Positions 23,477 to 36,600 of a stretch of 64,000 bases of DNA are shown piece by piece (the first letter of the stretch is position 1; every line of letters starts with the position of its first letter). The notes under the pieces are model-generated. The model had not been told where the DNA came from and ran no database searches. It saw only the letters and a program-made list of their open reading frames with translations. Source of the DNA: Vitis vinifera (taxonomy: Eukaryota; Streptophyta; Magnoliopsida; Vitales; Vitaceae); the NCBI RefSeq assembly GCF_030704535.1, contig NC_081820.1, positions 26,951,001-27,015,000 on the forward strand, in the 5' to 3' direction. The position numbers and the translations under genes are program-made.

Positions 23477-25449
23477 AAATTGTAGATATATTCATTATAA
23501 AATTCATTGATTTTATGTTTATTATTATTGATATATTATTTATAATTATAATATTTATAAAAGTATAAATTATATTTATCATCTCATGTTAATTTAAAAA
23601 AATATTTTTGTGTTTATCTCAATTTTTAAGTGGTGTAGCATTGCATTATTAATTAAAAATAAGAAAATAAATAACATTTATACAATAATATAATTATTAT
23701 AAATATATGTATTAAAAAATTAATTAATTTTATTTTCTAAATTCAATATGTAAAAATAATTATAATTATTGAGATATTTATCAATAATAATATTTATAAA
23801 AATATAAATTATGTTTAACACCTTATATTTAAAAAAAAAATACTATTTTATATTAAGTTGATATTGATTTTAAAAAATATTTTGGTGTTTATCTCTAATT
23901 TTATCTTTAAATTAATTCAATTAATTATAACTATAAATAAAAAATAATTTAATTTTATATTATTTTTTATTTATAAAATATATAATAAATATGTTAATTT
24001 TTAAACTTTAATTACATTATGTTACTTTCACTTTCAAAATTTTTTTTTTAAAAAAAACTATTATCAATTTTATGTGAAAATTGAGTTTATAAAAAAAAAA
24101 ATTTATCATTTTTTTAATTTATTAAATAATTATTTACAAAATAAATAATTTTGTTTTTTTTTTTAATTAATTTTATTAGATAAGGTTTAAAATTAAAAAT
24201 GTTATTAGATAAGGTTTAATTTCCTCATGAATTTCCATTTTTTTTTCTTAGAGAAATTGTCTCTTTTTTCCTTTATTTATTTTTTTTAAAATTGTATCTT
24301 CAAGAGACTATATTAAATTTTTATTTTTATTTTTTATGATTTTAACCTATAATTTTTTTTAAAGAACTTTTAAAAATCTTCTCTCGAATAAAGATTTTTG
24401 CCTATAATTTTTTTAAAAAATAAATAAATTATCTCTTCAGAAAATGATTTTTACTTTCTCTTTTCTAAGGGCAAAAATGAGGATAGATTTGAAAATACAT
24501 TTTTTTGAAATACGGTGGTTTACGAATTACTTTTTAAAACTACATCAAAAATCCGTTCGGGGTTTTAGGTCTTTGGTGTGACCTTCATAGAGGCCGGCTG
24601 TGAGGGTGATTTATCAAGCAATAGGGCATGGTCATGTCATGCGCCATGGCGGCTCAGGATAAGCTGTCTTATTGCTAGACGGCAGACATAGCTATGTTGG
24701 GGTGATCTTGGGTAGCCGAAAGGTGATCTTGGGCAGCCGAAAGAAGATGGGGACGGCTGAGAGATGAGGGGGCTAAATGCATGGGTTTGGACCTTTTGGG
24801 GATAGAAGAATTAGTTATGAAGTGCATAAGTAATGGGTTTGTTTTTGGCTAAAAAAAATCGACTTACTTTAGGTTCTAAGGATGGGTTCAATAATTAGAA
24901 AAACTCCGAGTTTTTATTTTAGTTTATAGGTTATGAAACATCAAAAGTAAAATTATTTTATTATTAGTGCACAACATTTTCAGATGTGATGATCAGATGA
25001 TTATCTGAATCACTAATCAATTTTTTAGTGTCACCTTCTTTTTTGAGAGTCAAGACACCCACCAATAAAAGAGGTGACACTAGAAGATTAACTAGTAACC
25101 TGGATAGTCATCGGATTATCACATCCGAAGAGATCGTGCACCAATATTTACCATGTTTATTTATTTAAAAGTTCCATGTAAACCTGTGTTCAATTTGTTC
25201 TTTTTTAGCTATTTGGATGCTATATTGTTATATATATATATATATATATACCACTAAAACTCCAAAAATTAGGTTTAAATAAGAGAAGTTTGAAAATCTT
25301 TTAGGGAGAAAAGATAGAGTTCGAAGATTTAAGTTATCGAATCTTAATATGATTTTGAGATGATCTATTAAGAAACATAAGGACTATTGCATCACAAATA
25401 TGAAGAATAAGTACAAGTAATATTTAGTATAAGACCCATGAGAAAAAAA
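23477..25449. other. AT-rich intergenic stretch with one GC-richer island and a TA microsatellite
   Basis: From 23477 to about 24500 the sequence is extremely AT-rich, with repeated TAATTAT/TTTATAAAA blocks and no coding potential. At about 24540-24800 composition changes sharply to GC-richer sequence with two nearby copies of GGTGATCTTGGG (24701-24727), probably a fragment of an unidentified repeat. A TA microsatellite of about 11 units lies at 25229-25250. No gene is supported. Confidence 0.45.
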
Positions 25450-27690
25450 GATTATGTTTGATTCTTTTAACTTAGTAGATTCTTATTGTAATCGGTAGAC
25501 TTATGGTTTTTGCATCTACAAATGTGTTAAAACAATCTTTAAATGATTTTTCATATATATTAATATTCAATTTATGATTGAATTTATTTTAAATTATCAG
25601 CGGTTATATAGATTCTTCTCAATATAATTAAATCTCATTAATAAAAAATTACAAGTACCGCTTATTCACTATTTTTAAGTAGTTTCTTGGTCATGAATAT
25701 AAAAATGGACAAATATTATTTGGTTAGGTTTTGGTTTGAAGTGGATATAATATATTAAAATACAAGTGGTTTGATTGGAGACAACATGCTATTGGGTATG
25801 ATATTCTAATTACAAGGTCAAGTCAATAAAAAAAACAAACGATCTTATCCTCCAATGCTATTGATTTAATAAATATTCCATCAAATCTTTAAAAGAATTT
25901 AAAAAAAATGAAAGATATGAAGAGGAATCCAATTGATTCTGTTACGAGGTCAAATCAATAAAAAAAAAACATTTGAATATATTTCAAAAGCTTAGTATGT
26001 TTCTTGGCAAAAAAGATTAGTGAAGATTATCATGTTACATCCTTTCATTTATAGAATCTATGCAATGAATAGGGTCAAGGTAAATTGCTATCAAATAATG
26101 AATTCAATTCCATGGAAACAAAAACAAACATATATTGTATATAGAAAATAAGTCCAAATTAATTTTATTGTCGTGGTTAGGCCAAGGGATTGATTTTGAT
26201 TTCAACCATTTGCTGATCAAGTTGTGGGCTCGACTTCTTTTGACAAATTTCAAATTCAAAACTATTCATGATGGCTACTAATATAAATCTCATTTAGTTT
26301 AGAACATACTTTAAAATCCTTTAAACAATGTCCTTAACATTTGGGGAATTCAAGGGTTCCTAAAAGGGTTTTTTAAAAGTTGTCCAGTATAAAATGGTGT
26401 TATGAAACCAAATAATGCTACGTGTTTGCATATAAAATAATGAAGATTTTATTAATTGTCAATCCTAATGCCTAGGCCAAGCCAAGGGTGAAGCTAAAAA
26501 GGGCCTAGGCCCAACTTAGTTATATACTTAGGTATTAACCAAGTTTTAAAATGAAGTTATTGTTCAAGGTATGATTTATATATATTGAATCAAAATTCTA
26601 AAAGTTTAATTTTTTGAGAAAATTGATTATTCAACGTGGTATTAGAGCTTAGTTTGATAAGAGGTTTTGAACCACCTCTCCGTAATTTGCATATTTGTTT
26701 CTTTATTTGCATGTTTGTAAATCCAAAAAATGTTATTTACATTTGTTTGTCTCTTTTCTCTCTTTGTTTTTTTCACATGCAGGGTCTTCTTATACGACTC
26801 AAATCCTACAAGCTTAAACTTCTAAAAAAATTGATTATTCAACAATTATGATATGTCTCAAAGTCTCATACAAATATTGCCTTTAAAATGAATTTGCTCT
26901 TATCTAGTTGTTTCAACTCATTTCTTCAACAAAAAAATGTGTCAATTTCTCATTTCTTTCTAATCAAACACGGTTACTCCTTTCTATCTACTCAACAATC
27001 TTTTTTTTTTTTTTTTTTCATCGTCCACTTCTTTTAGCAACTTTGAGTATCCATATTATCAACTTTGAGTAATTGATTTTGACAAATCTAGAATGTGTCT
27101 AACACATGTCAAATGAATCAGGTGCAAACTGCTCTCGATGATTTACAAATCATACCAAGCCTTTATCAATCTACAAAGTCATCCCTCATCTCACCCTACC
27201 AAAGGATGAGTCCAACATCTTCCCCATCAAAAGTTGGGTGCATGTATCTTACAACCATAGAAGATGTACCACTTGTTTGGATACTTAAAATGAACATGTA
27301 CGCCTAGTTGGGTCATCAAACCAAACATATTTGCTCAAAAGGAAAGGTTGGTAATCATGGCCGTTTAAGACAAATTGATAAGTCACTTTCAAAATCACCT
27401 CAATTGCATGCTCCTTTTACACCTCACAGTCTCCTTTACAAAAGACAACCAAGTGCCTTATACTTGGACACAAAATAAATGGGTAGCATGATTCCCTAGT
27501 TTTGGTAAATTTACATTTGGCAGAGGAGATTGTGAGACTTGCCTCTCTCATACATCTCAAAAGAACTCCTTTAAATAAATTTTTGTTTTTTGTTTTTCAC
27601 CTTGATTAGATTTGTTTGGAATATTTTTTTAACTTCTCCCTTTAGAGGGAGTGACTGATTTTATACTTGGAAATTTTATTTTTAAAATTA
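25450..27690 (+). repeat. Dispersed repeat family, copy C (direct copy of A)
   Basis: The order of landmarks matches copy A: TTCAATTTATGATTGAATTT near 25566, the CCTAGGCCAAGCCAAGGGTG block near 26471, the AACTTTGAGTAATTGATTTT block near 27061, the single CTACAAAGTCATCCCTCATC block near 27170 and a CTCTCATACATCTCAAAAG block near 27545. Relative to A and B it carries an insertion at about 26556-26848. Confidence 0.65.
26556..26848 (+). mobile_element. Probable small TRIM-like insertion within repeat copy C
   Basis: This stretch is absent from copies A and B. It contains two similar ends reading AAATTGATTATTCAAC (about 26619-26634 and 26828-26843). After the first comes GTGGTATTAGAGCT, a degraded match to the initiator tRNA-Met primer-binding site. 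That fits a miniature LTR element. The left end is not resolved, and the element looks old. Confidence 0.4.
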
Positions 27691-28504
27691 AACATTTTAA
27701 TTAAAAAAAAAAAATCGGCCCCACGTGGCATTTCCAAAACAAAAATAAATTTTGTTGAAAAAAAATGAGACCATATTAAAAAGTTGGATTTATATACTTT
27801 AAAAGTTGAGTTTTTTTTTTTTTTGTGCATTTAAAAAGCTTTTCTAAATAGGGGAATTTAGAATCTTATATTTCAAAATTGCATTTTTAAGCAGATTCAA
27901 AACTATAATTCTAAAAAAAAAAATTAAGATATTTTCAGTTGTTTGATGTAATGTTTTAAATAACAATTGAAAATATGAAAAATGTTTAAATAACTTTTAT
28001 ATTGTAGATAAATGTATAAAATTTTATTGAAAAATAATCTTAGAAAACTATTTTGTTTTTTTATATTTAAGGTGATGTTTGTTTTTTTTACTTAATTTTA
28101 AAAAGAACTTAAAACTAAATAGTATTTAATGGTGTTAAGTATTAGGTCGTGTGTTTTTTTTTAATATTTTATTTTTATTAAATATTAAAAAAAAAAAAAG
28201 GTTTACTTTAGTTATGGTGATTCAATTTTAATATTTCATAAAAGTCAAATATTTTAATTTTTTCTATTTAGTCAAAGAAAATTAAAAAATCAATAATAAG
28301 TCAATAAAAAAATTAATAAAAAAACAAATTATCTAAAATCTCCCAAAACAAGTCCTATCAACAAAAAGTTAAAAGTTAAAAATAAACCGTACCATCCTTT
28401 AAATAGAATTTTGATCTTGAAAACAAGTGAGAACTCTTTTCAATAACTATTTTCGTAGAAGAATTTTCAAAAGCATTCCAAACAAACCCAAAATTATCCT
28501 ACCA
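27691..28504. other. AT-rich stretch, no gene seen
   Basis: The stretch has long A and T runs and short GTTTGTTTTTTTTACTTAA-type blocks reminiscent of the miniature inverted-repeat elements elsewhere in the window. It has no open frame of note and no RNA gene. Confidence 0.4.
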
Positions 28505-29375
28505 ATATAAGTTGTTTTCCTTTTTTTTGTTCTTTCTTTTATTGAAAGATGGTAAATCCCACAGGATAAATACGTGTACAAGTGCTTTTACCATAAAGCT
28601 CTTTTGACATACTGCCAACCTTGGTTTCGGCCCCAGCTCCGACCAAGACCGGGCAAATCCATAAGGCATCCTAAGCAGTGGAAATTGACCGAGAGGCCTA
28701 CGTTTTGATCACATACTCTTCACCAACCATGAAATAGACCATGAAATAGACCATGAAACAGACCACCCTCTATGGGAAAAAGGAGGCCTTCTTTAACCCA
28801 CATCACACAAAAAAAAAAGACAAAAAAAAAAAATCAGGAGATCCATTATTAAGATCAAAACATCTATCTCATATGAATAGGGAGAAAATTCCAGTGGGCT
28901 TATGACAAGACTCCTCACGACACTAAAAACCAAAAGGGAAAGTGAGGTTGCTTTGTCCCTAGCCAACCAGTATGATTGGCCATAAATGCTGAGTTTTCTT
29001 CCTTTCATGACTCAACTTCACAGCCCCACATCAAGTGTTGTCCATATTCTTCCACAGTTGTTCTCATCTTGGGCTTCTTATCTATATGATTGTTAGAGAA
29101 AAAATGGGACTGGGATTTTTCAATGGTCATGCTTTCTCACTTTAACCCCTTCTCTATCCTAAAAGTACATGTCCTTCGTTTCCATTATTTTCGTGCTATG
29201 AGAGATTTGTGATAGGTAAAGAGTTCAATCCAAATGGTTCTTGTCTGTACTGGAAAGGAAAATTTTTCTCAATCAATTTTTGGGTTGTTAGATTTCAATA
29301 GGATTTAGAGTCCAACAATCTGGATTCTCTGTTCAACCAAGAGTTCGTATTTTATTTTTGTCATTGATGCTTTTT
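28505..29375 (-). repeat. Dispersed repeat D, copy 2 (inverted relative to copy 1)
   Basis: The reverse complement follows 5050-5900: GGTTGAACAGAGAATCCA, GGAAAATTTTTC, GGATAGAGAAGGGGTTAAAG, ATGAAAGGAAGAAAACTCAG and the final TTACCATCTTTCAATAAAAG block. About 140 bp at 28600-28740 is absent from copy 1. It includes a GC-richer piece and a short triplication of GACCATGAAATA/C (28738-28770). Confidence 0.6.
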
Positions 29376-29560
29376 ATTATCGTTAAAGAACATAATTTGT
29401 ATATTGAGTTCAAATCTTATCAATTCTCTGCTCAATCAAGAGTTCGTATTTCATTTTTGTCATCAATGCTCTTTAATATCGTTAAAGAACATGATTTACA
29501 TGTTGAGTTCAAATCCTATAAGTTTAAGCTTTTAAAAAAATTAATAGTTTAATATGATAT
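29376..29560 (+). mobile_element. TRIM/LTR end fragment with degraded primer-binding site
   Basis: Two copies of a block containing GTTAAAGAACAT and TTTGTCAT (29358-29395 and 29455-29495) are followed by AAGTTTAAGCTTTTAAAAAA. Then comes ATGATATCAAAACTCGGTTT, which resembles the junction of an LTR end and a tRNA-Met primer-binding site. A similar junction is at 26619-26650. Boundaries are unclear. Confidence 0.3.
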
Positions 29561-31444
29561 CAAAACTCGGTTTGACGATATTACAGATTCAAACCACATT
29601 TTCACAATTTGTACGTCTGTTTTTCTTATTGATTTCTCTTCTCGTAGCAATGAGTCACGGGTGTTAATGAACATTTTAGAAAAATTGATACTTCGACGAG
29701 TATATCCAATTTAAAGATCATATTTAGTAAACTTTTGACAAAATAGTTGTATTGAAATTTGTCTACAAATATGATACTTTCGTAGAAAATAACGTGACAA
29801 AGCTGTTCTTATTTGACTTCTCGAACTGAATTTTATTCCTTTCAAAAACTATTTCGCCTCCAAGGCCCCAAGGGTACTCATCACAGCAGTCAGATCCAAA
29901 CAACAAATGATTAAAATGAATGGCGACTTTGAAAAATATGTTATTTTACCACCCCACTTGCAGCAATCCAATATATCCTCCGACAGTTTTCTATTTTGTA
30001 GGATAAAAAAATCGTCTAATAATTACAAAATTATTTTTATATTTTAAAATAAAAAATATTATATTTTCATAAAACATTTTTTAATTATTTTTATTTAATT
30101 TTTAAAAATAATTATATAAATATAATTAAAAATAAAATACTAAATATAAAAATATTTTAACTTTTCAAGTAGACTTTTCTTCTATAAAATATACATTAGT
30201 CAATAATTTTTTAAAATTGTTCTTAAAAGTTATTTTAAAAAATATATATATATTAAACAAAGTCTTTATTTTTAGTGACGACCTATATAAGGGTCTTATG
30301 CAATGGAGCGGTTTTTTTAAAAAGTCTGCTTCATCCTTCCCCAAATACGATGAGTTTAAGAATGATGTAAACAAGTTTGAGATTTTTTTAAATTTAAATG
30401 AGTTGAAGACCAGTTCAACTCATTACTTTTTTTCACCTTGATTATGTATAAAATTAAATTAATTTAAAATTTTTATTTTCTCATTTTTAACACATAAAAT
30501 GAGAAAAACTACTTCTCCACAAAAACATACCTTATAAAAATATATAATATTTATTTATTTATAAAATATATGTAATTAAAAATTTTAAAAATTAAATAAA
30601 TAATAATAGATAAACCCACACAATCGTATCCATCACATCCTAAACCATTTAAATTTTTTATTAAAACAAAGATGACAACATATTTATATAAACAGGGGTG
30701 ACCATCCGAAACCGGCATTGCCATCCCTAACCTTATCTCATCTACTTATTTCAACAAGTGGGCTAATCCTACTAATATCATCTCAGTTGCCAATTCCTTA
30801 GTCTATGGCACGTACGTAACAAATTTGAGGTAGTATTCACAGTCATGTCACCGTCCAATAATGTTAGGAATGTGTAAAACAAGAAGATATCAACAAGATG
30901 AACACGGCATGACAAGACCGAATGCCACGCCACAAAGGAGCTCAGAGCGGCTTCTATTTTCAGAAACCACAGAGTTGGTATTTTTTTCTTTTTCCTCTGT
31001 CATTCCTATTAAGAAGTGCACATGGACCGTGTTCTTGAACAGGAAACATGAATCCTAATTTCCTTTTCCGAATTCCTCCACAACTTTGAAGTTGGAGTAA
31101 AGAAAAAAATCTACGAATTTTAGTATAGAAATGGTATGAAAAGGAAGTGGACAGATCAGAGATGTTCACAAGACGTGGGAAAGAAAGCGCCACACGATAT
31201 CTGACCCCATTGGTTAGGACAAACCACCAATTGAAAAGTGCCACTTACCTGAAAGAAGAAGAAGAAAAAAAGAAAAAGACAGAAAAGGAAAAACCATGGA
31301 ACCATGGGAGAGACTTCCCCATATATTTTAAAGCCCGAGCTATCATCTATGTCTTCATGATCAATTAAGCAAAGATTGTATGTGTATGTATATATGTATA
31401 TGTGTATATATATATATATCCATCAAAAGAAAATCTTGAATTGA
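29561..31444. promoter_or_regulatory. Intergenic region and putative promoter of the HD-Zip gene
   Basis: No gene is supported. The proximal part (about 30800-31440) is less AT-rich. It has an ABRE-type core ACGTGG at 31173-31178, a TATATTTTAAA element near 31322 and a GT/TA microsatellite at 31379-31418 just upstream of the start codon. HB7/HB12-type genes are known to be induced by abscisic acid and drought, which an ABRE would suit, but one core motif is weak evidence. Confidence 0.35.
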
Positions 31445-32548
31445 ATGATGGAGAGCAGAGGGTGTTCGGCAGAAGAAGCAGGAGAGGAGGGGGAGCAGCT
31501 GACCAGGAAGAAGAGCAGGAACAAGAAGAGGTTCAGTGACGAGCAAGTTCAGTATCTGGAGTCTATTTTCGAGTCGGATAGTAAGCTTGAGGCGAGGAAG
31601 AAGGAGGAGCTGGCGGTGGAGCTTGGGATGCAGCCGAGACAGGTTGCTATATGGTTTCAGAACAAGAGAGCGAGGTGGAAGTCGAAACAGATAGAGCACG
31701 ACTACAAAGCACTCAGAGCTAGCTACGATGCTTTAACGTCTCGGTTCGAGTCCTTGAAGGAGGAGAAACAGTCTTTACTCACACAGGTAACCTTACTGAT
31801 CCTTGGTTAAATTGTGAAGCTTAATTCAGTCTTGTTTTGTACTTCGAAGAGGATGTCAGGTTGAACTCCCGTTGAGCTCAAAGGGTTTAAGGGCTCGCAG
31901 TGATGATTTAAGGGAGCAGCGACGCTAGAAATTTTTTTATTCGTTGAACTACGAGTCTGTTTCTATTGTACTTTTAATCCTTTTATAATATAGAGTTCAT
32001 TACAAAGAGAAAAATTAGAGTGCGACTATAACTGGGAGGAAAGGAAAAGCCTAATTCTTCTCTTTCATTTGATTTGTGAATTCTTGTGAGTTGGTCTACT
32101 ATGTGGACTAGGGATCACATTGACCATCCAACCGGGTTAAAAATCTTGTCCTTTTTTATTGTGTACTTCTTAAGGTCATAATCATCTTCATTGGCTTTGA
32201 ATTCAACAGTTGCAGAAGCTGGGTGATCTGATGGAAAAACCTGGTGATGGGGTGGGAAGCGGTTTCGGAGGAAACAGCAGTACTGATGGGGGATCAGACA
32301 CCGGAGATGATGCAAAATTGAGCTACTTAGAAGGTGGCCTGGACCACAGATTAGTCAAGTGCTCAGACGATGATAAGAGCCGAAGTGCAGGCTACTTTGG
32401 CCACCAAGAAGGGCCTGAGCTTCTCGACAAATGTGAAAATGCAGATATTTCCTTAGAATCAACCGGAAAATGGTTCGGTTTCGCCTCAGGCGGCTTCCAT
32501 GATCAGTCATGTACCATTTCACAGTTGTGGGACTTCTGGAGTAGTTAA
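31445..32548 (+). CDS. HB7/HB12-like: HD-Zip subfamily I transcription factor, HB7/HB12-like, complete
   Basis: This is a nuclear DNA-binding factor. HD-Zip I proteins dimerise and bind CAATNATTG-type sites. Exons are 31445-31786 and 32210-32548 (GT-AG, phase 0), giving 226 residues. The homeodomain covers about 24-80, with helix 3 motif [17 protein letters not shown] (66-82). The leucine zipper follows immediately, with Leu at 90, 97, 104, 111 and 118 in perfect heptads; the intron falls inside the zipper just before the last two Leu. The acidic, Ser/Gly-rich C-terminus ends SQLWDFWSS, a tail I associate with the ATHB7/ATHB12 clade, where it is involved in activation. Two in-frame ATGs are adjacent (31445, 31448), so the exact start matters little. 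Known members restrain growth under water deficit and abscisic acid; that role here is inference from family. Confidence 0.93.
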
Positions 32549-33138
32549 GAAATGGATCAAATTCTTGGGGTTGTCTACGAGAACATGTTACTCGTCGAAG
32601 ACAGACGAAAAAACCCGAGTTAGATTCAAGTCTTGACCAGAAGATTTGGGGGAGAGAATAAAGAGAGAGAGGGTGGAGGGGGGGTAAGCATGTATGCCCT
32701 TGTGCATGTGTCTCTGTGGGAATTTGTATGAATTGTGGAAATGTAATGAAACAAGACTTTGGAATTCCTCTGTTTCTAAATTTTTAAGGTTACAACAGTC
32801 GATGAAATCTAAATACAAGTAAGATATTGGGATATTCAGGGAGGTTTTATGGGAACTGACTCCATGGAGTTCCATGGCCAGAGGCTTTCAACAGGTTCTC
32901 CCAGCCGATGAATCTACTCACAGGTCACAAGCCCTGAACTCTCTGTCCATCGTTTAAGTCACAACACTCAACCAACTTTCAAAACAAAATTCATAAACTA
33001 AGTGGCCCAATCATTATTAAATTGTTAAAAAAAATATTAAAAAGAATCACTAGATTTGGGCTGGCTGGATTTGGTTATGTTTATTTTATCAATTTTTTGA
33101 TAAAATATTAATAAATTTGGGGCTTGCCTTTCAACAAG
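32549..33138. other. 3' UTR of the HD-Zip gene and spacer to the tRNA
   Basis: The stretch contains a GA-rich segment (32641-32690) and likely 3' UTR sequence up to about 32790, then AT-rich spacer. No other gene is seen. Confidence 0.4.

Positions 33139-33218
<80 letters not shown>
33139..33218 (+). tRNA. tRNA-Leu, anticodon UAG
   Basis: This 80-nt type II tRNA gene decodes CUA and, by wobble, other CUN leucine codons. The acceptor stem GACAGTT pairs with AGCTGTC at the 3' end with one G-U pair. The A box TGGCCGAGTGG and B box GGTTCAAATCC are intact. The anticodon stem CCAGA/TCTGG encloses loop TTTAGGC, with anticodon TAG at 33173-33175. A variable arm typical of Leu tRNAs is present. There is no intron and, as expected for nuclear genes, no encoded CCA. 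A T5 Pol III terminator follows at 33220-33224, and a CAA initiation-type motif lies just upstream. It sits 435 bp upstream of PLR1. Confidence 0.96.
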
Positions 33219-33219
<1 letters not shown>

Positions 33220-33653
33220 TTTTTACCCATTTCATTTTTGGGCTTTGAATTGTATGAAACGAACTAAGCACATCAGCCTTGTGCTTCCCTTGATGATTTT
33301 GGGCTTACCCACTCAAGAGTAGGGTGGACCAAGTCTACTCAACCCACCAACTTTTGGTTTGGGCCTACCCATCAATTGTCAATTATATTTTTTGGCCCAA
33401 ACCAAACAAATAATTTCACAATTTCAATGTTTTTGAATCCACCAAGCCCACCAATTTTATTTCAAATATGACAAAATTGATCTAAATTTTTCTTTTTCTT
33501 TTTTGCCTTTTTATAAATGAAGTACGAGAACAAAGAGAAAATAATAAAATTAAGGAATTTGCCCATTTTCAAAAACTCAATCCAACTACTCACAACCACA
33601 TACTTTCCCCACATCTTTGATCTTTCAAACCGACTCTGAAAGAGTTGGAGCAA
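33219..33653. other. Spacer and 5' leader of PLR1
   Basis: The 435 bp between the tRNA and the PLR1 start codon have no open frame of interest. The last 100 bp, with CT-rich and CA-rich sequence, probably include the 5' UTR. Confidence 0.4.
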
Positions 33654-36600
33654 ATGGCCATCTCAACGCTGTCACCCACTGCATATTTCAGCTCTTTCAG
33701 CCCCTCAAATGACTCTCTCATCTCATCTTCACCCTTCAAACCCTTCAAACTCCCAACCTTGTGGCCATGGCAGAAGGTAAAAATGGGGCCACTGACTGTA
33801 TCTCCAATGGGATTTGGGACATGGGCATGGGGGAATCAGCTTCTCTGGGGGTATCAGGAATCAATGGACAGTGACCTTCAAAGGACTTTCAACCTAGCTG
33901 TGGAGAATGGGATCAACCTTTTTGATACTGCTGATTCCTATGGCACTGGTAGGCTAAATGGGCAAAGTGAAAAGCTTCTTGGGAAGTTCATCCGTGAGTT
34001 TCAAGGTCTCTTTTCTTGTTCATGCTCTGTGGTTGTTTTAATTTGGGTCTCCATTTAAGATATGTGAAAGGATTTAAGATATGCCCATGGGTTAATCTTC
34101 AGAAAAACTGCATATCCATTTGATTAGGCTAGTTTGTAAAGAATAGGTGCGCTTCTCAGTGTGCTTTTGAGGAAATACATTTGGGATTTAACATTAGGAA
34201 ACACAGGGTCTTGTTGGCCCAAGCCTTTAGCCTTGTCATCTGGAAAGGAATTGGCAACCAATTGGCTGCAAGTGAGGCCAAACTAATCCCTTTTTATGGC
34301 ATTTGACAACAGATTATCTTGGTTTTAACCATCCCAAGGATTTATTCACACCCACCCAAGGGCTTGCAGTGACAGTGAGGAGTTACACACACCCACTTCA
34401 AGGGTTTAGCTTATTATCATGGGGTTTAACCATCCCAAGGGTTTACACACACCCATCCAAGGGTTAGCAGCGAGGACTTACACACACCCACTTCAAGGGC
34501 GTCATATTGGGAGATGGATTATTCGGTATGCAACAGTGCTGTCCCCGGGAAATGATGGCTTAAGAAATTACCCTATAAAGGAAACCGATAACATAGTCAC
34601 AAGACTTGCAATTTATGTGGTTGATGATGAAATTTGGCTATGGCAAGCTACCAAGAGGGTCCAATTTGATTGATTTTTTTTTTTTTTTTTTATAACCGTG
34701 GATGTCCGGGCTAGCTTACGCGCACCTCGACTAATCCCACGGGGCCCTGAAGTTAACGACCGGGTAAACCTCTAGTGGCCCTGAGGGGACTCGAACTAAT
34801 GACCATTGGGGAGCAAACCCAAGGCCGAACCAACTGAGCTACCCCTCAGGGTTTTGATTGATTTTATGCCCCGTTGTTCCATTTTTTGAATCTTGTTACA
34901 CCCACTTGATCACCAAATATGGTTATGGATGCTTAGTGATGTTCATGTGGTTTGGTATGTCCAGTGAATTTTGTTTTGCCCCAAGAGACCTCATTGTGAC
35001 CTTTAGGTTTATGGAGTAGGCTAGGAGAATAGGAATCAAAATCCCTATTCTATGTTTCCTCACACCCTATGGTGGGTTTAGTGGGAATAGGAATGCAAAT
35101 AAGACATGAATAGAGGTGAATCATAGTACCATGTTGAAGAGAGGAATCAAAATCCTAGTGAGAGTTGGATTTGATTTCATAATAATGAAATTTTTATTTC
35201 TATTCTCATTTTAAGAAACAATCTGAACATATTAATGAAGGAAAATGGGACTGATTTCTCATTCCCATTTTCTATTACGTTCTAAACATGGCCATTGCAG
35301 GGTTGCTTTTTATGTGTAGCAATGCAGTGAACTGAAAAGTTTTAAGTTTGCTAAAAGAGATTGTTGCATCTTCAGGGCAAAAGCAGATACAGGATAACAT
35401 TGTGATTGCAACAAAGTTTGCAGCATATCCATGGCGTCTCACACCTGGGCAGTTTGTGAATGCGTGCAAGTATGCACTTCCTTCTATTGCTATTTAATTT
35501 GCTTATATTTTGTATGGGTGAATTCTCACATCTTCATTAAGTTTTGGTCAAGTGAACTACAATATTAATCCATCCATGAAGCAGTTAAACATAATACTAT
35601 GTGTTTCTATTGGATCAAATTCGCATGATTTTTTTTTTCCAGGTCTTCCCTTGATCGGATGCAGCTTGAACAAATTGGAATAGGGCAACTGCATTGGTCA
35701 ACTGCAAACTATGCTCCTTTGCAGGAGTTGGCTCTTTGGGATGGTTTAGTAGCAATGTATGAGAAGGTTACCAATCACTATAAATGACCTTTCAATTCTA
35801 TGACTTTCTATTAATAGAGGGCACTTAATACACAGTAGATGTAGGGCAATATGCAACCATGGTTTTATCCCGGAAAACCTAATAATAAGAGACTCATATC
35901 AATGCTTTTGAACATCATATCAACAAGAAAAACACTTGGGAGTGAGCTTTTTGTTAGCATTTTAGTGTTTTTTTTGTCTTGCTTGAACACTCATTCTAGG
36001 ATTTGAAGAAATGGGAGCTATTCGATTTTTTGCTGGATCAATATCTGAACGGTTGAACTCTTGGGAATGATATTATATAGGGTTTAGTTCGTGCAGTTGG
36101 GGTGAGCAATTATGGCCCAAAGCAGCTTGTAAAGATACACGATTACCTCAAAGCTCGAGGAGTCCCCCTATGCTCAGCTCAGGTACTATACTCTATGCAA
36201 TCTTAATGAGGTTAATGTGTCGGTTTCTGCAAGGCATTGGCCTAATCAAAGTAATTCAATTTGATTTTTGTCCTTCAAAAATTCAATATGAAATCACTAA
36301 GCATGCATATTTTGTTCATTCAACAGCTTCAAAGTGAGGCATACACATACATAGCTTATAGCATGAGATATTTGTTGCATGAGTTGTATTTTGTGACTAT
36401 TGATCTGAAATTTTAGAAACCTTGATTTCAGGTTCAATTTTCTTTGCTAAGCAAGGGAGAAGATCAGATAGAGATCAAGAACATATGTGGTTCTCTCGGT
36501 ATACGCTTGATTTCTTATAGTCCTCTGGGGCTTGGCATGCTTACTGGGAAATATACACCTTCCAAACTTCCACGAGGACCTCGGTACATGAATTCTTTTA

